The notes: generated from the letters alone by a model not told the origin. 64,000 nucleotides of DNA from Pistricoccus aurantiacus (GCF_007954585.1 NZ_CP042382.1:1364001-1428000); one strand, 5' to 3'; positions 51,217 to 60,632 are shown, numbered from the stretch's first letter. A program made the numbers and translations.

Positions 51217-51827
51217 AAGGATGATTCCGAATTGGCAGACGTGGCGTGGACCGAAGGCGGCGGATAAAGCCCCACGGTTACCGCTTGATGAGCGGCGAGT
51301 TCGCTTAGGCTAATTCCGTTCGGTGCCGCTTGGGGCGATGGATAGTGCCCGGGGCAGTTGTCTCTCTGGCTGGCGATCAGTGTCTCTAGTCGCGGCTCGT
51401 CATGGTCGACCAGCCGGTGATCGACCCGCATCCCGCCGACCCGCAGCCGATAACGATTGTTCGGCACCGGCTCGTTGATATCCTCGATCCAGTAGCCGCT
51501 CCGGCCATCGGACACCTGGCGCCCGCGTCCGGGGATATGGTCAAGGCCGGCGGCGAAGTCCGGCAGATGGCTGCGTTCCAGCACCATGCGGCCTTTGACG
51601 TTGCGATAGCAGTCGTGAACGGTAAAACCTTCCACGGAATGGTTCCAGGCCAGGCACCAGCCGGCGCCTTCTGGCATCGGCAACCTCACCAGCGGCTCGC
51701 CGTCTTCAGCAATCACCCGCAGTTCCGCGATAGCCGGACAGGCCGCAAGCGCCGGATAAGGCGCAAGAATGCCCAGGGCAAGCAGCAGTAATGCCTGCCC
51801 CGGGAGTCGAATTGCGCTGGCGATCAC
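51213..51827 (-). CDS. DUF1850 domain protein, TRAP-associated
   Basis: 204 residues with an N-terminal signal/anchor (QALLLLALGILAPYPALA) and the DUF1850 pattern CLAWNHSVEGFTVHDCYR, followed by a small beta-rich region and a low-complexity C-terminus. DUF1850 genes are commonly found between a TAXI binding protein and a fused TRAP permease, as here. It starts with GTG 51827 overlapping the binding-protein stop by 1 bp. Biochemical function unknown. Confidence 0.82.
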   Translation of the reverse strand: MIASAIRLPGQALLLLALGILAPYPALAACPAIAELRVIAEDGEPLVRLPMPEGAGWCLAWNHSVEGFTVHDCYRNVKGRMVLERSHLPDFAAGLDHIPGRGRQVSDGRSGYWIEDINEPVPNNRYRLRVGGMRVDHRLVDHDEPRLETLIASQRDNCPGHYPSPQAAPNGISLSELAAHQAVTVGLYPPPSVHATSANSESSL

Positions 51828-52789
51828 TAGGGGCGCTGCTGGTCTGAGACCTTCGCGCCCACCTCCTCGTAGTAGCGCAGGGCGCCGGGATGGAAGGGAA
51901 TCGGCGTCGAATCCGTGCTGAATTTCACCGTGGTGTCGTTGGCCGCCGGGTGAATGGCGATCAGCTCATCCGTGTTCTCGAAGAGAAGCTTGGTGATCTG
52001 ATAGGCCAGGTCGTCGTCCAACTCGGCGTTGGTCACCAGCACGTTGGGAATGCTGACGGTCTGCACCGGCCCGTCCATGCCATCGTAAAGGTCCGCCTTG
52101 AGGTCGTAAGCGGCGAATACCGGTTCCGCCTCCTTGGCCTTGGCGACTTCCTCATCCGTCAGGCCGATCAGGCGAATGTCCCGAGTGGTGGCCAGGTTGA
52201 GGATCGAACTGGTGGGCGGCCCGACGCTCCAGAAGCCGGCGTCGATATCGCCGTCGCGGATGGCGTCTGCGGTCTCGTTGAAGTTGAAGCGCCGCGCCTC
52301 GATATCGTCGTAGGTGATGCCGTTGGCTTCCAGCACCGCCCGGGCGTTGAGTTCCGTGCCGCTGCCCGGGGCGCCGACGGAAACCGTCTTGCCCTTGAGA
52401 TCCTGCAGGGACTCGATACCGGAGTCCGCCATGGTGACGAGCTGCAGTGCGTTGGGATAGATGGAAGCCAGGGCGCGAATGTTCTCGAGCTGGCGGCCCT
52501 CGAAGTCGCCGGTGCCGTTATAGGCCTGGTAGACCGTGTCCGCCAGAGCCAGGGCGATATCCGAATCCCCACGCCATACCAGGCCCATGTTCTCCACGGA
52601 AGCGCCGGTGACCTCGGCCACCGCGTCATGGCCTTCGATATGCCTGTTGATCATCTCCGCCAGGCCGCCTCCGATGGGGTAGTAGGTACCGCCGGTGCCG
52701 CCGGTGGCGATGGAGAGTTGCTGCTGGGCAAGCGCAAGAGGTGCGGTCGCCAGCAGCGACACCGCCAGGGCGTATTTGAATGCGTGCAT
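51827..52789 (-). CDS. TAXI family TRAP transporter solute-binding protein
   Basis: 320 residues; a signal peptide (MHAFKYALAVSLLATAPLALA) then the TAXI fold start QQLSIATGGTGGTYYPIGGG, GSGTELNARAVLEANG, and DAGFWSVGPPTSSILNLA. Periplasmic binding component for the fused permease. ATG 52789 follows GGAGGAA, which excludes the longer frame to 52888. The ligand is unknown; glutamate, 2-oxoglutarate-like acids or hydroxy acids are plausible. Confidence 0.93.
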   Translation of the reverse strand: MHAFKYALAVSLLATAPLALAQQQLSIATGGTGGTYYPIGGGLAEMINRHIEGHDAVAEVTGASVENMGLVWRGDSDIALALADTVYQAYNGTGDFEGRQLENIRALASIYPNALQLVTMADSGIESLQDLKGKTVSVGAPGSGTELNARAVLEANGITYDDIEARRFNFNETADAIRDGDIDAGFWSVGPPTSSILNLATTRDIRLIGLTDEEVAKAKEAEPVFAAYDLKADLYDGMDGPVQTVSIPNVLVTNAELDDDLAYQITKLLFENTDELIAIHPAANDTTVKFSTDSTPIPFHPGALRYYEEVGAKVSDQQRP

Positions 52790-52904
52790 GAGATTCCTCC
52801 GTTCCGATCCCGGAACTCGTTGTGTTTGTTGATTCAACGGATATCGCATCAACGCTAAAGCTAGCACGCCTGGCGCGTTGGTAACCAATAGCGCTTTTGT
52901 CCAA

Positions 52905-54101
52905 TCAGCTACCTAGCTGCTCCTTTACCTGACTAACGATATGGGCACCGATGGGAATCGACGAGGTGGCCGCCGGGGAAGGCGCGTTACCGACATGGAG
53001 GCTTCGCGGCGTGTTGATGAACAGGAAATCGTCCGCCAGCTTGCCGTCTCGCGTCACCGCCTGGGCGCGAACGCCGGCGGGGTAGGGCTTCATGTCGCTC
53101 AGTCCCAGACTCGGGCAGTACTTGCGCACCAGTTCCAGATAGCCCTTCTTATGCAGTGAATTCTTCATTTCCGCCAGGCCCGGGCGCAGATTCTTGGTCA
53201 GCACCTTGCGAATACCGGAATCCGTGAACATGGCCGCCATGTCCTTGAGAGAGATATCGCTCTTCTTGTAGCCCTCGCGCTTGAAAGCCAGCACCGCGTT
53301 GGGACCGACGGTCACCGAGCCGTCGATCATGCGGGTCAGGTGTACGCCGAGAAACGGCATGGCCGGGTCGGGGATGGGATAGATAAGATGCTTGACGATA
53401 TCGTTGTGCTCCGGCGGCAACTGGTAATACTCGCCGCGAAACGGGCAGATGCTGAAGCCCGGCTCCTGACCCAGCATACGCACCACTCGATCCGCCATCA
53501 GGCCGGCGCAGGTCACTAGATACCGACCGGTGAACTCGCCCTGGGTGGTGGTCACCACCACCTCCTCGCGACGCTCGTCCAAGGCGGTGACCTCGGCGCC
53601 GTAGCGGATCTCGCCGCCCAGGCGCTCGAACTCCGTTGCCATGGCCCGGGTGACCGCGGCGTAATCGACGATGCCGCTGGAGGGCACGAAGATGCCGGCG
53701 ATACCGGTGATATTGGGTTCCCGCTCGCGCAGCGCTTCCCGGGAAAGCCACTCGTGCTCCAGGTCGTTGGCGCTGATGCGCTCCTGGAGCTTGTGCATGC
53801 GCTGCTCTTCCAGCTCGTTGGTGGCCACCAGGAGCTTGCCGCAGATCTCGTAGGGAACATCGTGAGCGTCGCAGAACTCTCGGGTGGCGCGATTGCCTTC
53901 CCGGCAGAAACGCGCCTTGAGACTGCCCGGGGTGTAGTAGACCCCGGCATGAATGACCCCGCTGTTATGACCGGTCTGGTGCCTGGCCGGTGTTGATTCC
54001 TTTTCCAGCAGCAGCATGCGCCGCTCAGGATAGGCCTTTTTGAGCTGCATGGCGGTGGACATGCCGAGAATGCCCCCGCCGATGATGATGAAGTCCTGCA
54101 T
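52905..54101 (-). CDS. lhgO: L-2-hydroxyglutarate oxidase
   Basis: FAD-dependent enzyme oxidising L-2-hydroxyglutarate to 2-oxoglutarate with electrons to the quinone pool. The Rossmann motif IIIGGGILGMSTA is at the N-terminus, and RHQTGHNSGVIHAGVYY with the C-terminal GVRAQAV region matches LhgO. 398 residues. It lies 21 bp after the APC permease and 115 bp before the TAXI binding protein on the same strand, without csiD or gabDTP. Confidence 0.88.
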   Translation of the reverse strand: MQDFIIIGGGILGMSTAMQLKKAYPERRMLLLEKESTPARHQTGHNSGVIHAGVYYTPGSLKARFCREGNRATREFCDAHDVPYEICGKLLVATNELEEQRMHKLQERISANDLEHEWLSREALREREPNITGIAGIFVPSSGIVDYAAVTRAMATEFERLGGEIRYGAEVTALDERREEVVVTTTQGEFTGRYLVTCAGLMADRVVRMLGQEPGFSICPFRGEYYQLPPEHNDIVKHLIYPIPDPAMPFLGVHLTRMIDGSVTVGPNAVLAFKREGYKKSDISLKDMAAMFTDSGIRKVLTKNLRPGLAEMKNSLHKKGYLELVRKYCPSLGLSDMKPYPAGVRAQAVTRDGKLADDFLFINTPRSLHVGNAPSPAATSSIPIGAHIVSQVKEQLGS

Positions 54102-54122
54102 GAAGTTCCTTATGTCTAGCGT

Positions 54123-55562
54123 TTAGCGCCCTGGGTAGACCGAGTCTCCGGCCATTTCCTCTTGCATCATGCGCTTGCTGTAGTCGAGTCCGTAGTGGGA
54201 ACGGGACCAGGCGTATAGACCGAGCCCCAGAATCATCCAGCCGGCAACGATACCCCATTCGAGCGCGGAGAGCGCGGAGGGGCTGCCGGGCAGGTATAGC
54301 CCGGCCAGGAATAATGACAGAACCACCGCCAGAATACCCACCAGCTTGCCATGGCGCACCTTGAAGGGACGCGGCATATCCGGCTCGCGGTGACGCAGCA
54401 CCAGAAAGGACAGGGAAACGAACAGGTAGGCGATGACAATACCCAGGCCGCCGGCCACTACCAGCCACACCAGAGCGGAGCGCCCGAGCAGGGGCGCAAG
54501 GCTGGACAGTGCCCCGATCAGCAGAATGGCGTTGGTGGGCGTGCGATATCGGGGATGCAGCTTGCCCAGAAAGGCCGGCAGCATGCCGGAATGGGCCAGG
54601 GCATAGATGGCCCGTGAGCCGCCGATATAGAAGGCGTTCCAGCTGGTGATGATGCCGGCGATACCTGCCAGAACCATCAGGTTGCCCGCCCAGGGCGCCT
54701 GAAAGACCGCCTGCATGGCGTCCGGCACCGCCAGTGAGCTTTTCGAAAGCGCTTCCGGGTTCAGCATCAGCGAAGTGCCGAGAATGATCAAGGCGTACCA
54801 GAATACCGCCAGGATCACCGAGATCATCAGCACCCGGCCGATCTCGCGAAAGGGCAGGTTGATTTCCTCCGCCGCCTGGGGAATGACGTCGAAGCCGACG
54901 AACATGAAGGGCACCATGATGATGACCGCCATGATGCCGCCCATGACGCCTTCCTCGATAGGAAACAGCGGCTCCATGGTAGCGGTGCTGCCCTCGAAGA
55001 GCGCGCCGGTGATGAATAGGATACCCACTGCCAGAATCAGCAGGGTCACCAGTTTCTGCACCAGCGCCGCGGTGCGAATACCCACATAGTTGATGGTCAT
55101 CATTATCAGGGAACCCATCACCCCCACCGCCACCCAGGTAGCCTTGACGTCCCAGTCGGCCAGGGTCCAGAGATGACCCACCGCGTAATTCGGAAACAGG
55201 TGCTCGACTACCGTGGGCAAGGCTACCGCTTCGAAGGCCACCACGCTGACATAGCCCAGGGTGATCGCCCAGGTACACAGGAAGGAGGCGAAGTGGCCCA
55301 GGGCGCGATAGCTGTAGACGTGCTCGCCACCGACCTTGGGCATGGCGGAGGCCAGTTCCGCGTAGGTCAGACCCACCAGCACGATGATCAACCCGCCGAG
55401 CAGGAAGGCGGTGATCGCCCCCAGACTGCCCGCGGACTGAATCCAGCTGCCGGTCAACACGATCCAGCCCCAGCCGATCATTGCGCCAAAGGCCAGGGCC
55501 AGCACGTCCGTGCGTGCCAGCACCCGGGTCAGTTGTACCGCCGTAGATGTATCGTTACTCAT
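54123..55562 (-). CDS. APC family amino acid permease
   Basis: 479 residues with about twelve membrane helices and the APC motif GAMIGWGWIVLTGSWIQSAG in the first helix. Substrate unknown; the XRE-cupin regulator and LhgO in the same cluster suggest an amino acid or amine feeding into glutarate or 2-oxoglutarate metabolism. AAGGAGGTAAG precedes ATG 55562, a near-perfect ribosome site. A 9-bp inverted repeat lies about 45 bp upstream. Confidence 0.9.
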   Translation of the reverse strand: MSNDTSTAVQLTRVLARTDVLALAFGAMIGWGWIVLTGSWIQSAGSLGAITAFLLGGLIIVLVGLTYAELASAMPKVGGEHVYSYRALGHFASFLCTWAITLGYVSVVAFEAVALPTVVEHLFPNYAVGHLWTLADWDVKATWVAVGVMGSLIMMTINYVGIRTAALVQKLVTLLILAVGILFITGALFEGSTATMEPLFPIEEGVMGGIMAVIIMVPFMFVGFDVIPQAAEEINLPFREIGRVLMISVILAVFWYALIILGTSLMLNPEALSKSSLAVPDAMQAVFQAPWAGNLMVLAGIAGIITSWNAFYIGGSRAIYALAHSGMLPAFLGKLHPRYRTPTNAILLIGALSSLAPLLGRSALVWLVVAGGLGIVIAYLFVSLSFLVLRHREPDMPRPFKVRHGKLVGILAVVLSLFLAGLYLPGSPSALSALEWGIVAGWMILGLGLYAWSRSHYGLDYSKRMMQEEMAGDSVYPGR

Positions 55563-55605
55563 CTTACCTCCTTATCACTTGTTACGACGTTTTGTTGTAA
55601 TGACT

Positions 55606-55633
55606 ATTTTTTCAAGGAATATCGAAAAAATAG
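55606..55633. promoter_or_regulatory. Inverted repeat upstream of the APC permease
   Basis: TATTTTTTC (55606-55614) and GAAAAAATA (55625-55633) are exact complements with a 10-bp spacer, about 45-70 bp before the permease ATG. The position fits an operator, possibly for the XRE-cupin regulator; no second copy was seen at the other cluster genes. Confidence 0.35.
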
Positions 55634-55793
55634 CCGGCTCGGGTGATGGGGGCAAGGCAAATGCGGGCAGGACAACGATAACTTTGGTCGAAGCTGGCGG
55701 GTGTTATGGAACGAAGTGAGCTGCTCTTGATGCAGCACCAGGAATTCACTAAAAGGTAATCGAGGTGATAATGATCGGGAGGGAGGCAATACC

Positions 55794-56015
55794 ATGACGA
55801 AAACCGCCAGCGCTGGCGACACCGTATCCTGGAAGTGGGGAGAAGGCAGGGGTAGCGGTAAAGTGATCGAAGTCTTTACGGACAAAGTGACGCGCAGTAT
55901 CAAGGGATCCGAGATTACCCGCAACGCCTCCAAGGATTCCCCCGCCTATCTTATCGAACAGGAAGATGGCGATCGCGTGCTGAAACTCGACTCGGAAGTC
56001 ACTCGCGAAAATTGA
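55794..56015 (+). CDS. DUF2945 (TUDOR-like) small protein
   Basis: 73 residues: AGDTVSWKWGEGRGSGKVIEVFTDKVTRSIKGSE... SPAYLIEQEDGDRVLKLDSEV is the DUF2945 pattern, a small beta-barrel protein also called hypervirulence-associated TUDOR domain. Function not established. GGGAGGGAGG lies just ahead of ATG 55794. The 231-bp gap upstream (55563-55793) holds only the dyad listed above and a candidate GATAAT; I found no other gene. Confidence 0.85.
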   Translation: MTKTASAGDTVSWKWGEGRGSGKVIEVFTDKVTRSIKGSEITRNASKDSPAYLIEQEDGDRVLKLDSEVTREN

Positions 56016-56040
56016 GGAACTAGAGGGTAATACAAGACAT

Positions 56041-56072
56041 GAAAAAGGGCCGGCGATGACTCGCAAGCCCTT
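56041..56072 (-). terminator. Terminator after tRNA-Pro
   Basis: Minus strand AAGGGC/GCCCTT and GCGA/TCGC stems with a GTCA loop, then TTTTTC. It starts 8 bp past the tRNA CCA end. Confidence 0.75.
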
Positions 56073-56080
56073 GATGTTCT

Positions 56081-56157
56081 TGGTCGGAGTGACAGGATTC
56101 GAACCTACGACCTCTGCCTCCCGAAGGCAGCGCTCTACCAAGCTGAGCTACACTCCG
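56081..56157 (-). tRNA. tRNA-Pro(CGG)
   Basis: Full cloverleaf on the minus strand: acceptor CGGAGTG/CACTCCG, D arm with AGCTCAGCTTGGTAGAGC, anticodon stem CTGCC/GGCAG with loop TTCGGGA (anticodon CGG, reads CCG), T arm with GGTTCGAATCC. Discriminator A and an encoded CCA end, 77 nt in all. Confidence 0.95.
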
Positions 56158-56245
56158 AATCGTCGACGCTGTGTCTCGGCGGTGATGGATTATACGTATT
56201 TCATTATGGTATGCAAGGAGCCACTTGCAAGTCCGGCAGCTTGTC

Positions 56246-57220
56246 TCAGGTGTCCCGTTCTACCGCCAGCCGAGCCAGCGTCGCCATGCTGTCCCGGTAG
56301 GAAGAGGGAGGGATGTTGTTTAACTGGGCCAAGGCTTTATCCGCCATTTCCTCGGCGCGTTGGCGAGTGTATTCCAGGGCGCCGGTCTGGCGGACAATGG
56401 CCATTACCTCGTTGAGCCGATCGAGGCCGCCCTTGCGGATTGCCTGGCGAATCAGCCTGGCCTGTTCCGGACTGCCCTGAGCCATGGCGTAAATCAGCGG
56501 AAGGGTCGGTTTGCCTTCCGCCAGATCATCGCCGACGTTCTTGCCCATGGCCTGAGCATCGCCCTGATAGTCGAGCAAATCGTCGATCAGTTGAAACGCC
56601 AGCCCCAGGTAGCGCCCGTAGTGCTGCAGCGCCTGCGCCTGCTCGGCATTGGCGCCGGCAAGCACGGCGCCGCTATGGGAGGCGGCTTCGAACAGCATGG
56701 CGGTCTTGCCGTGAATGGTTTCGAAGTAGGCGGTTTCATCGATATCAGGATTACCGATGTTAGTCAGTTGCATGACCTCGCCTTCGGCGATAGTGCAGGT
56801 GGCGGCGGACAGGATGCGCATGATCTGCATGGAGCCGACTTCCACCATCATCAAAAACGAGCGGGAATATAGGAAGTCGCCCACCAGTACCGAGGGAGCG
56901 TTGCCCCAGGCGTCGTTTGCGGTGGTCTTGCCCCTGCGGCGGTGGGATTCGTCCACCACGTCGTCATGCAGCAGGGTCGAGGTGTGCATGAACTCGATCA
57001 GCGTAGCCAGGGTGATGTGCTTGTCGCCGCCATAATTCAGCGATCTCGCCGCCAGCAGTACCAGCAGTGGCCGCAGCCGCTTGCCGCCGCTCTCGATGAT
57101 GTAGCGACCGATGGTTTCGACCAGGGGCACCCGAGAGGCCAACTGGGCGCGAATGGTCTGATTGACGGCGGCGAAGTCCTCGGCCACCGCGGCATGAAGG
57201 GGCGATGCTGTGGGCTGCAT
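56246..57220 (-). CDS. ispB: Octaprenyl diphosphate synthase (polyprenyl synthase)
   Basis: Makes the all-trans polyprenyl tail of ubiquinone. The two Asp-rich motifs LLHDDVVDE (first) and LIDDLLDY (second) are present, with the chain-length region between them typical of long-chain synthases. ATG 57220 (MQPTASPLHAAV) gives 324 residues; the frame extends to 57340 but the extra 40 codons are unlike the family. Divergent from rplU as in E. coli. Confidence 0.94.
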   Translation of the reverse strand: MQPTASPLHAAVAEDFAAVNQTIRAQLASRVPLVETIGRYIIESGGKRLRPLLVLLAARSLNYGGDKHITLATLIEFMHTSTLLHDDVVDESHRRRGKTTANDAWGNAPSVLVGDFLYSRSFLMMVEVGSMQIMRILSAATCTIAEGEVMQLTNIGNPDIDETAYFETIHGKTAMLFEAASHSGAVLAGANAEQAQALQHYGRYLGLAFQLIDDLLDYQGDAQAMGKNVGDDLAEGKPTLPLIYAMAQGSPEQARLIRQAIRKGGLDRLNEVMAIVRQTGALEYTRQRAEEMADKALAQLNNIPPSSYRDSMATLARLAVERDT

Positions 57221-57340
57221 AAGTCGCTGCTTGTAAAGAGTGAAGCCAGACGCCGAGCGCCGTCGCCGGCCTTGAATGAAGGCTATGCTATGGGCGCCCC
57301 CCAAAGGCGTCAAGCGCGGCCGATCCGGTATCCACCGCAC

Positions 57341-57369
57341 TTGTCACCAGGAAGAGAGATGGCTATAAT
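57341..57369 (+). promoter_or_regulatory. rplU-rpmA promoter
   Basis: TTGTCA, 17 bp, TATAAT, a near-consensus sigma-70 promoter, followed by CCTGCGCCC. The start site would be near 57376, leaving a leader of about 155 nt before rplU. Confidence 0.75.
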
Positions 57370-57442
57370 CCTGCGCCCGACTCATCACGCTCCCTGTCAG
57401 ATGGTTGCCGAAAGGGGCGCCACTCGCCGCAGGCCGATGAAG

Positions 57443-57484
57443 AGCCCTCAGCGGGCTTAGATAGAAAAGCCCTCAGCGGGCTTA
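57443..57484 (+). repeat. Two identical hairpins in the rplU leader
   Basis: AGCCCTCAGCGGGCTTA occurs twice in tandem, 25 bp apart (57443-57459 and 57468-57484); each forms an AGCCC/GGGCT hairpin with a TCAGC loop. Neither is followed by a long T-run. The pair may be an RNA site for ribosomal-protein feedback or an attenuator remnant. Confidence 0.65.
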
Positions 57485-57530
57485 ATAAATGAAGAGCACA
57501 AACCTCGATGAGTCTATGGAGACTTTTCCC

Positions 57531-57842
57531 ATGTATGCAGTAATCAAGAGCGGCGGCAAGCAATACCGCGTTCAGGAAGGCCAGACCCTGAAACTCGAGA
57601 AGCTGGAAATCGCTACCGGCGAGACGCTGGAGTTCGATCAGGTATTGCTCGTCGCCGATAACGACGACATCAAGGTGGGCGCCCCCCTGGTCGATGGTGC
57701 CAAGGTATCCGCGGAGATCGTTTCCCACGGTCGCGGCGACAAGGTGACGATCCTCAAGTTCCGCCGTCGCAAGCACCACATGAAGCGTCAGGGCCACCGC
57801 CAATGGTACACTGAAGTCAAGATTACCGGGATTTCCGCGTAA
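57531..57842 (+). CDS. rplU: 50S ribosomal protein L21
   Basis: 103 residues from ATG 57531 ([18 protein letters not shown]), the family start; the frame to 57489 is too long. C-terminal [17 protein letters not shown] is typical. Paired with rpmA as almost everywhere in bacteria. Confidence 0.97.
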   Translation: MYAVIKSGGKQYRVQEGQTLKLEKLEIATGETLEFDQVLLVADNDDIKVGAPLVDGAKVSAEIVSHGRGDKVTILKFRRRKHHMKRQGHRQWYTEVKITGISA

Positions 57843-57874
57843 GCGGATACCCCTCAACGAGCGAGGAATTTGCA

Positions 57875-58132
57875 ATGGCTCACAAGAAGGCAGCCGGTTC
57901 TACCCGTAACGGTCGCGACTCCGAATCCAAGCGTCTAGGCGTCAAGCTGTTCGGCGGCCAGGCAGCGATTCCGGGCAATATCATCGTGCGTCAGCGCGGC
58001 ACCAAGTTCCATGCCGGTACCGGCGTGGGCGTGGGCAAGGACTACACCTTGTTCGCTCTGAACGAAGGTGTTGTCAAGTTCGAGACCAAAGGCCCGAAGA
58101 ATCGCAAGTTCGTCAGCATCGTTTCTGCCTGA
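57875..58132 (+). CDS. rpmA: 50S ribosomal protein L27
   Basis: 85 residues, [20 protein letters not shown] with the full bacterial N-terminal tail that reaches the peptidyl transferase centre and no cleavable leader. Followed by two hairpins before obgE. Confidence 0.97.
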   Translation: MAHKKAAGSTRNGRDSESKRLGVKLFGGQAAIPGNIIVRQRGTKFHAGTGVGVGKDYTLFALNEGVVKFETKGPKNRKFVSIVSA

Positions 58133-58155
58133 GCGCACTGACACTTGCAGCAATG

Positions 58156-58212
58156 ATCTACTCGATTTCGAGTAGATGACTGGAAGGAGCTCCGCCATGG
58201 CGGGGCTCTTTT
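58156..58212 (+). terminator. Hairpin plus intrinsic terminator between rpmA and obgE
   Basis: First a perfect 10-bp palindrome ATCTACTCGA-TT-TCGAGTAGAT (58156-58177), then a terminator stem GAGCTCCGC/GCGGGGCTC (58187-58195 and 58200-58208, one G-U pair, loop CATG) followed by TTTT. The second would limit read-through into obgE. Confidence 0.75.
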
Positions 58213-58268
58213 CGTATTCATCCTTCGTATTGATGACATGGCGGCGTTTACCGTCGGGAGAATGACAG

Positions 58269-59456
58269 ATGCAATTCGTCGACGAAGCCTCGATCATCGT
58301 GGAAGCCGGCCGGGGAGGGAGCGGCTGCATGAGCTTCCGCCGTGAGAAATACGTGCCCAAGGGCGGCCCGGACGGCGGCGATGGCGGACATGGCGGCAGC
58401 GTCTATCTGATCGGTGACGACGCCCTGAATACCCTGATCGACTTCAAGTATCAGCGCTTCTACAAGGCCCAGAACGGTCAGCCCGGTCAGGGCCGTCAGA
58501 TGAGCGGCAAGGGCGGCGACGACCTGCACGTCAAGGTGCCGGTGGGCACCACGGTGATCGACCAGGATACTCTGGAGGTGATCGCCGACGTTACCGAGCC
58601 AGGGCAGGTGGTGCTGGTGGCTCAGGCGGGCCGACGCGGCCTGGGCAACATTCACTTCAAGTCCTCGACCAATCGCGCGCCGCGCCGCACCACCCCGGGC
58701 ACCGAGGGCGAGCGGCGCAACCTGCGCCTGGAAATGAAGGTCATGGCGGACGTGGGTCTGCTGGGCTTGCCTAATGCGGGCAAGTCGACGTTGATTCGCG
58801 CCGTCTCCGCCGCCAAGCCCAAGGTGGCGGATTATCCTTTTACGACCCTGGTGCCCAATCTGGGGGTGGTCAAGCTCGGCGCCCACGAGCATTTCGTGAT
58901 GGCGGACGTGCCCGGCTTGATCGAAGGCGCCTCCGAGGGCGCCGGGCTTGGGCTGCGTTTTCTCAAGCACCTGACCCGCACCCGGCTGCTGCTGCATGTG
59001 GTGGATGTGGCCCCTTTCGACGAGTCCGATCCGGTGGCGAGCGTGGAAGCCATCGCCCATGAGCTCGAACGGTTCTCCCCAGCGCTGTCCGAGCGCCCGC
59101 GCTGGCTGGTGCTCAACAAGCTCGATCTGCTCGTCCAGGATGAGCGCCGGGCACGAGTCGAGGCAATCGTCGAGGGGCTTGGCTGGACCGGGCCGGTCTT
59201 CGAGATCTCCGCCATCAGCGGTGAGGGCACCGAGGCTCTGGTTCAGGCAGTGCACCGCTGGTTGACGGAGCAGCGCCGGCTGGAAAACGAGGACGAGACC
59301 GCCGCGGAGGCAGAGCGGGAAATGCGGCGGCGCATGGAGGAGGAGTCCGTGGCCCGGGCGGAGTCGCGGCTGGGACGCAAGCGCAAGTCGGAGGATGATG
59401 GCGACGATGACTTTGACGACGATGACTACGATGTCGAGGTCGAGTACGCGCCATGA
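58269..59456 (+). CDS. obgE: Obg GTPase (ribosome assembly, stress)
   Basis: 395 residues: a glycine-rich Obg fold ([20 protein letters not shown] in about 25-50), then a GTPase domain with G1 GLPNAGKST, the [13 protein letters not shown]3 region and NKLDLL (G4). The C-terminus is a long acidic tail ([20 protein letters not shown]), as in gammaproteobacterial ObgE. Linked to 50S assembly and persistence. Overlaps proB by 4 bp. Confidence 0.96.
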   Translation: MQFVDEASIIVEAGRGGSGCMSFRREKYVPKGGPDGGDGGHGGSVYLIGDDALNTLIDFKYQRFYKAQNGQPGQGRQMSGKGGDDLHVKVPVGTTVIDQDTLEVIADVTEPGQVVLVAQAGRRGLGNIHFKSSTNRAPRRTTPGTEGERRNLRLEMKVMADVGLLGLPNAGKSTLIRAVSAAKPKVADYPFTTLVPNLGVVKLGAHEHFVMADVPGLIEGASEGAGLGLRFLKHLTRTRLLLHVVDVAPFDESDPVASVEAIAHELERFSPALSERPRWLVLNKLDLLVQDERRARVEAIVEGLGWTGPVFEISAISGEGTEALVQAVHRWLTEQRRLENEDETAAEAEREMRRRMEEESVARAESRLGRKRKSEDDGDDDFDDDDYDVEVEYAP

Positions 59457-60589
59457 ACGATACCCAGTCACCCGGCCGCGAAGCGCTGATCAACGCTCAG
59501 CGGCTGGTGGTGAAGATTGGCAGTGCCCTGTTGACCAACGACGGTCGTGGACTGGACGATGCGGCCATCGGCGAGTGGGTCGATCAGATTGCCGCCCTGC
59601 ACGCCCGCGGCATTCAGGTGGTGCTGGTGTCTTCCGGCGCGGTGGCGGCGGGGATGGTACGGCTGGGCTGGCGGGTGCGGCCTTCCGCGGTGCACGAGCT
59701 GCAGGCGGCGGCGGCGGTGGGCCAGAACAGCCTGACCGAATGCTATGAAGGCCACTTCGCTCGCCACGGACTGCTGACGGCGCAGATCCTGCTGACTCAC
59801 GACGATCTTTCCAACCGCAAGCGCTACCTCAATGCGCGCTCGGCCCTGCGTACCCTGGTGGGGTTGAGAGTGGTGCCGGTGATCAACGAGAACGACACCG
59901 TGGTGACCAACGAGATTCGTTTCGGTGACAACGACACCCTGGGCGCCCTGGTAGCCAATCTGCTCGAGGCGGATGCTCTGGTGATTCTCACGGACCAGGA
60001 AGGTCTTTTCGACGCGGACCCGCGCAGCAATCCCCAGGCGCGGCTGCTCAGCGAGGGGCGAGCGGAGGACCCTCGTCTGGCGGCAGTGGCCGGCGGCGGC
60101 GGCGCCCTGGGACGCGGCGGTATGGCCACCAAGGTGCGGGCGGCGGCTCTGGCGGCGCGTTCCGGCGCGGTCACCGCCATCGCCAGCGGGCGTCAGCCAA
60201 ACGTGCTCGCACGATTGATCCAGGGCGAGCGGCTGGGCACCTTGCTGCGGCCGGAGCGCGCGCCCATCGCCGCGCGCAAGCGCTGGCTGGCGGGTCAGCT
60301 TCAGGTGCGCGGCAGTCTGGTGCTGGACGCCGGCGCGGTCAAGGTGCTGCGCAAGCGCGGCTCTAGCCTGCTGCCGGTCGGGGTCAAGTCCCTGTCCGGC
60401 AGCTTCGTGCGCGGTGATATGGTGGTCTGCATGGACGAGCAGGGCGAGCGCGTCGCCAAGGGACTGGTCAACTACGGCAGCAACGAAGCCAGGCATATTC
60501 TCGGCAAGCCCAGCCATCAGATCGCGTCCGTGCTCGGCTATATGGAGGCGCCGGAGCTGATTCATCGGGATAACCTGATCGTGCTGTAA
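59453..60589 (+). CDS. proB: Glutamate 5-kinase
   Basis: First step of proline synthesis from glutamate; in halophiles proline can also serve as an osmolyte. 378 residues with an amino-acid-kinase domain ([41 protein letters not shown]) and a C-terminal PUA domain (about 280-370). ATG 59453 overlaps the obgE stop as ATGA. Confidence 0.95.
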   Translation: MNDTQSPGREALINAQRLVVKIGSALLTNDGRGLDDAAIGEWVDQIAALHARGIQVVLVSSGAVAAGMVRLGWRVRPSAVHELQAAAAVGQNSLTECYEGHFARHGLLTAQILLTHDDLSNRKRYLNARSALRTLVGLRVVPVINENDTVVTNEIRFGDNDTLGALVANLLEADALVILTDQEGLFDADPRSNPQARLLSEGRAEDPRLAAVAGGGGALGRGGMATKVRAAALAARSGAVTAIASGRQPNVLARLIQGERLGTLLRPERAPIAARKRWLAGQLQVRGSLVLDAGAVKVLRKRGSSLLPVGVKSLSGSFVRGDMVVCMDEQGERVAKGLVNYGSNEARHILGKPSHQIASVLGYMEAPELIHRDNLIVL

Positions 60590-60603
60590 GCAAATGAGCC
60601 GAC

Positions 60604-60632
60604 TAGTCAGTGAACGGTGCCTGTGCTAGAAT
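60604..60632 (+). promoter_or_regulatory. rpsT promoter
   Basis: TAGTCA, 17 bp, TAGAAT with an extended TGC before the -10. It leaves a leader of about 135 nt to the rpsT start. Confidence 0.6.
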
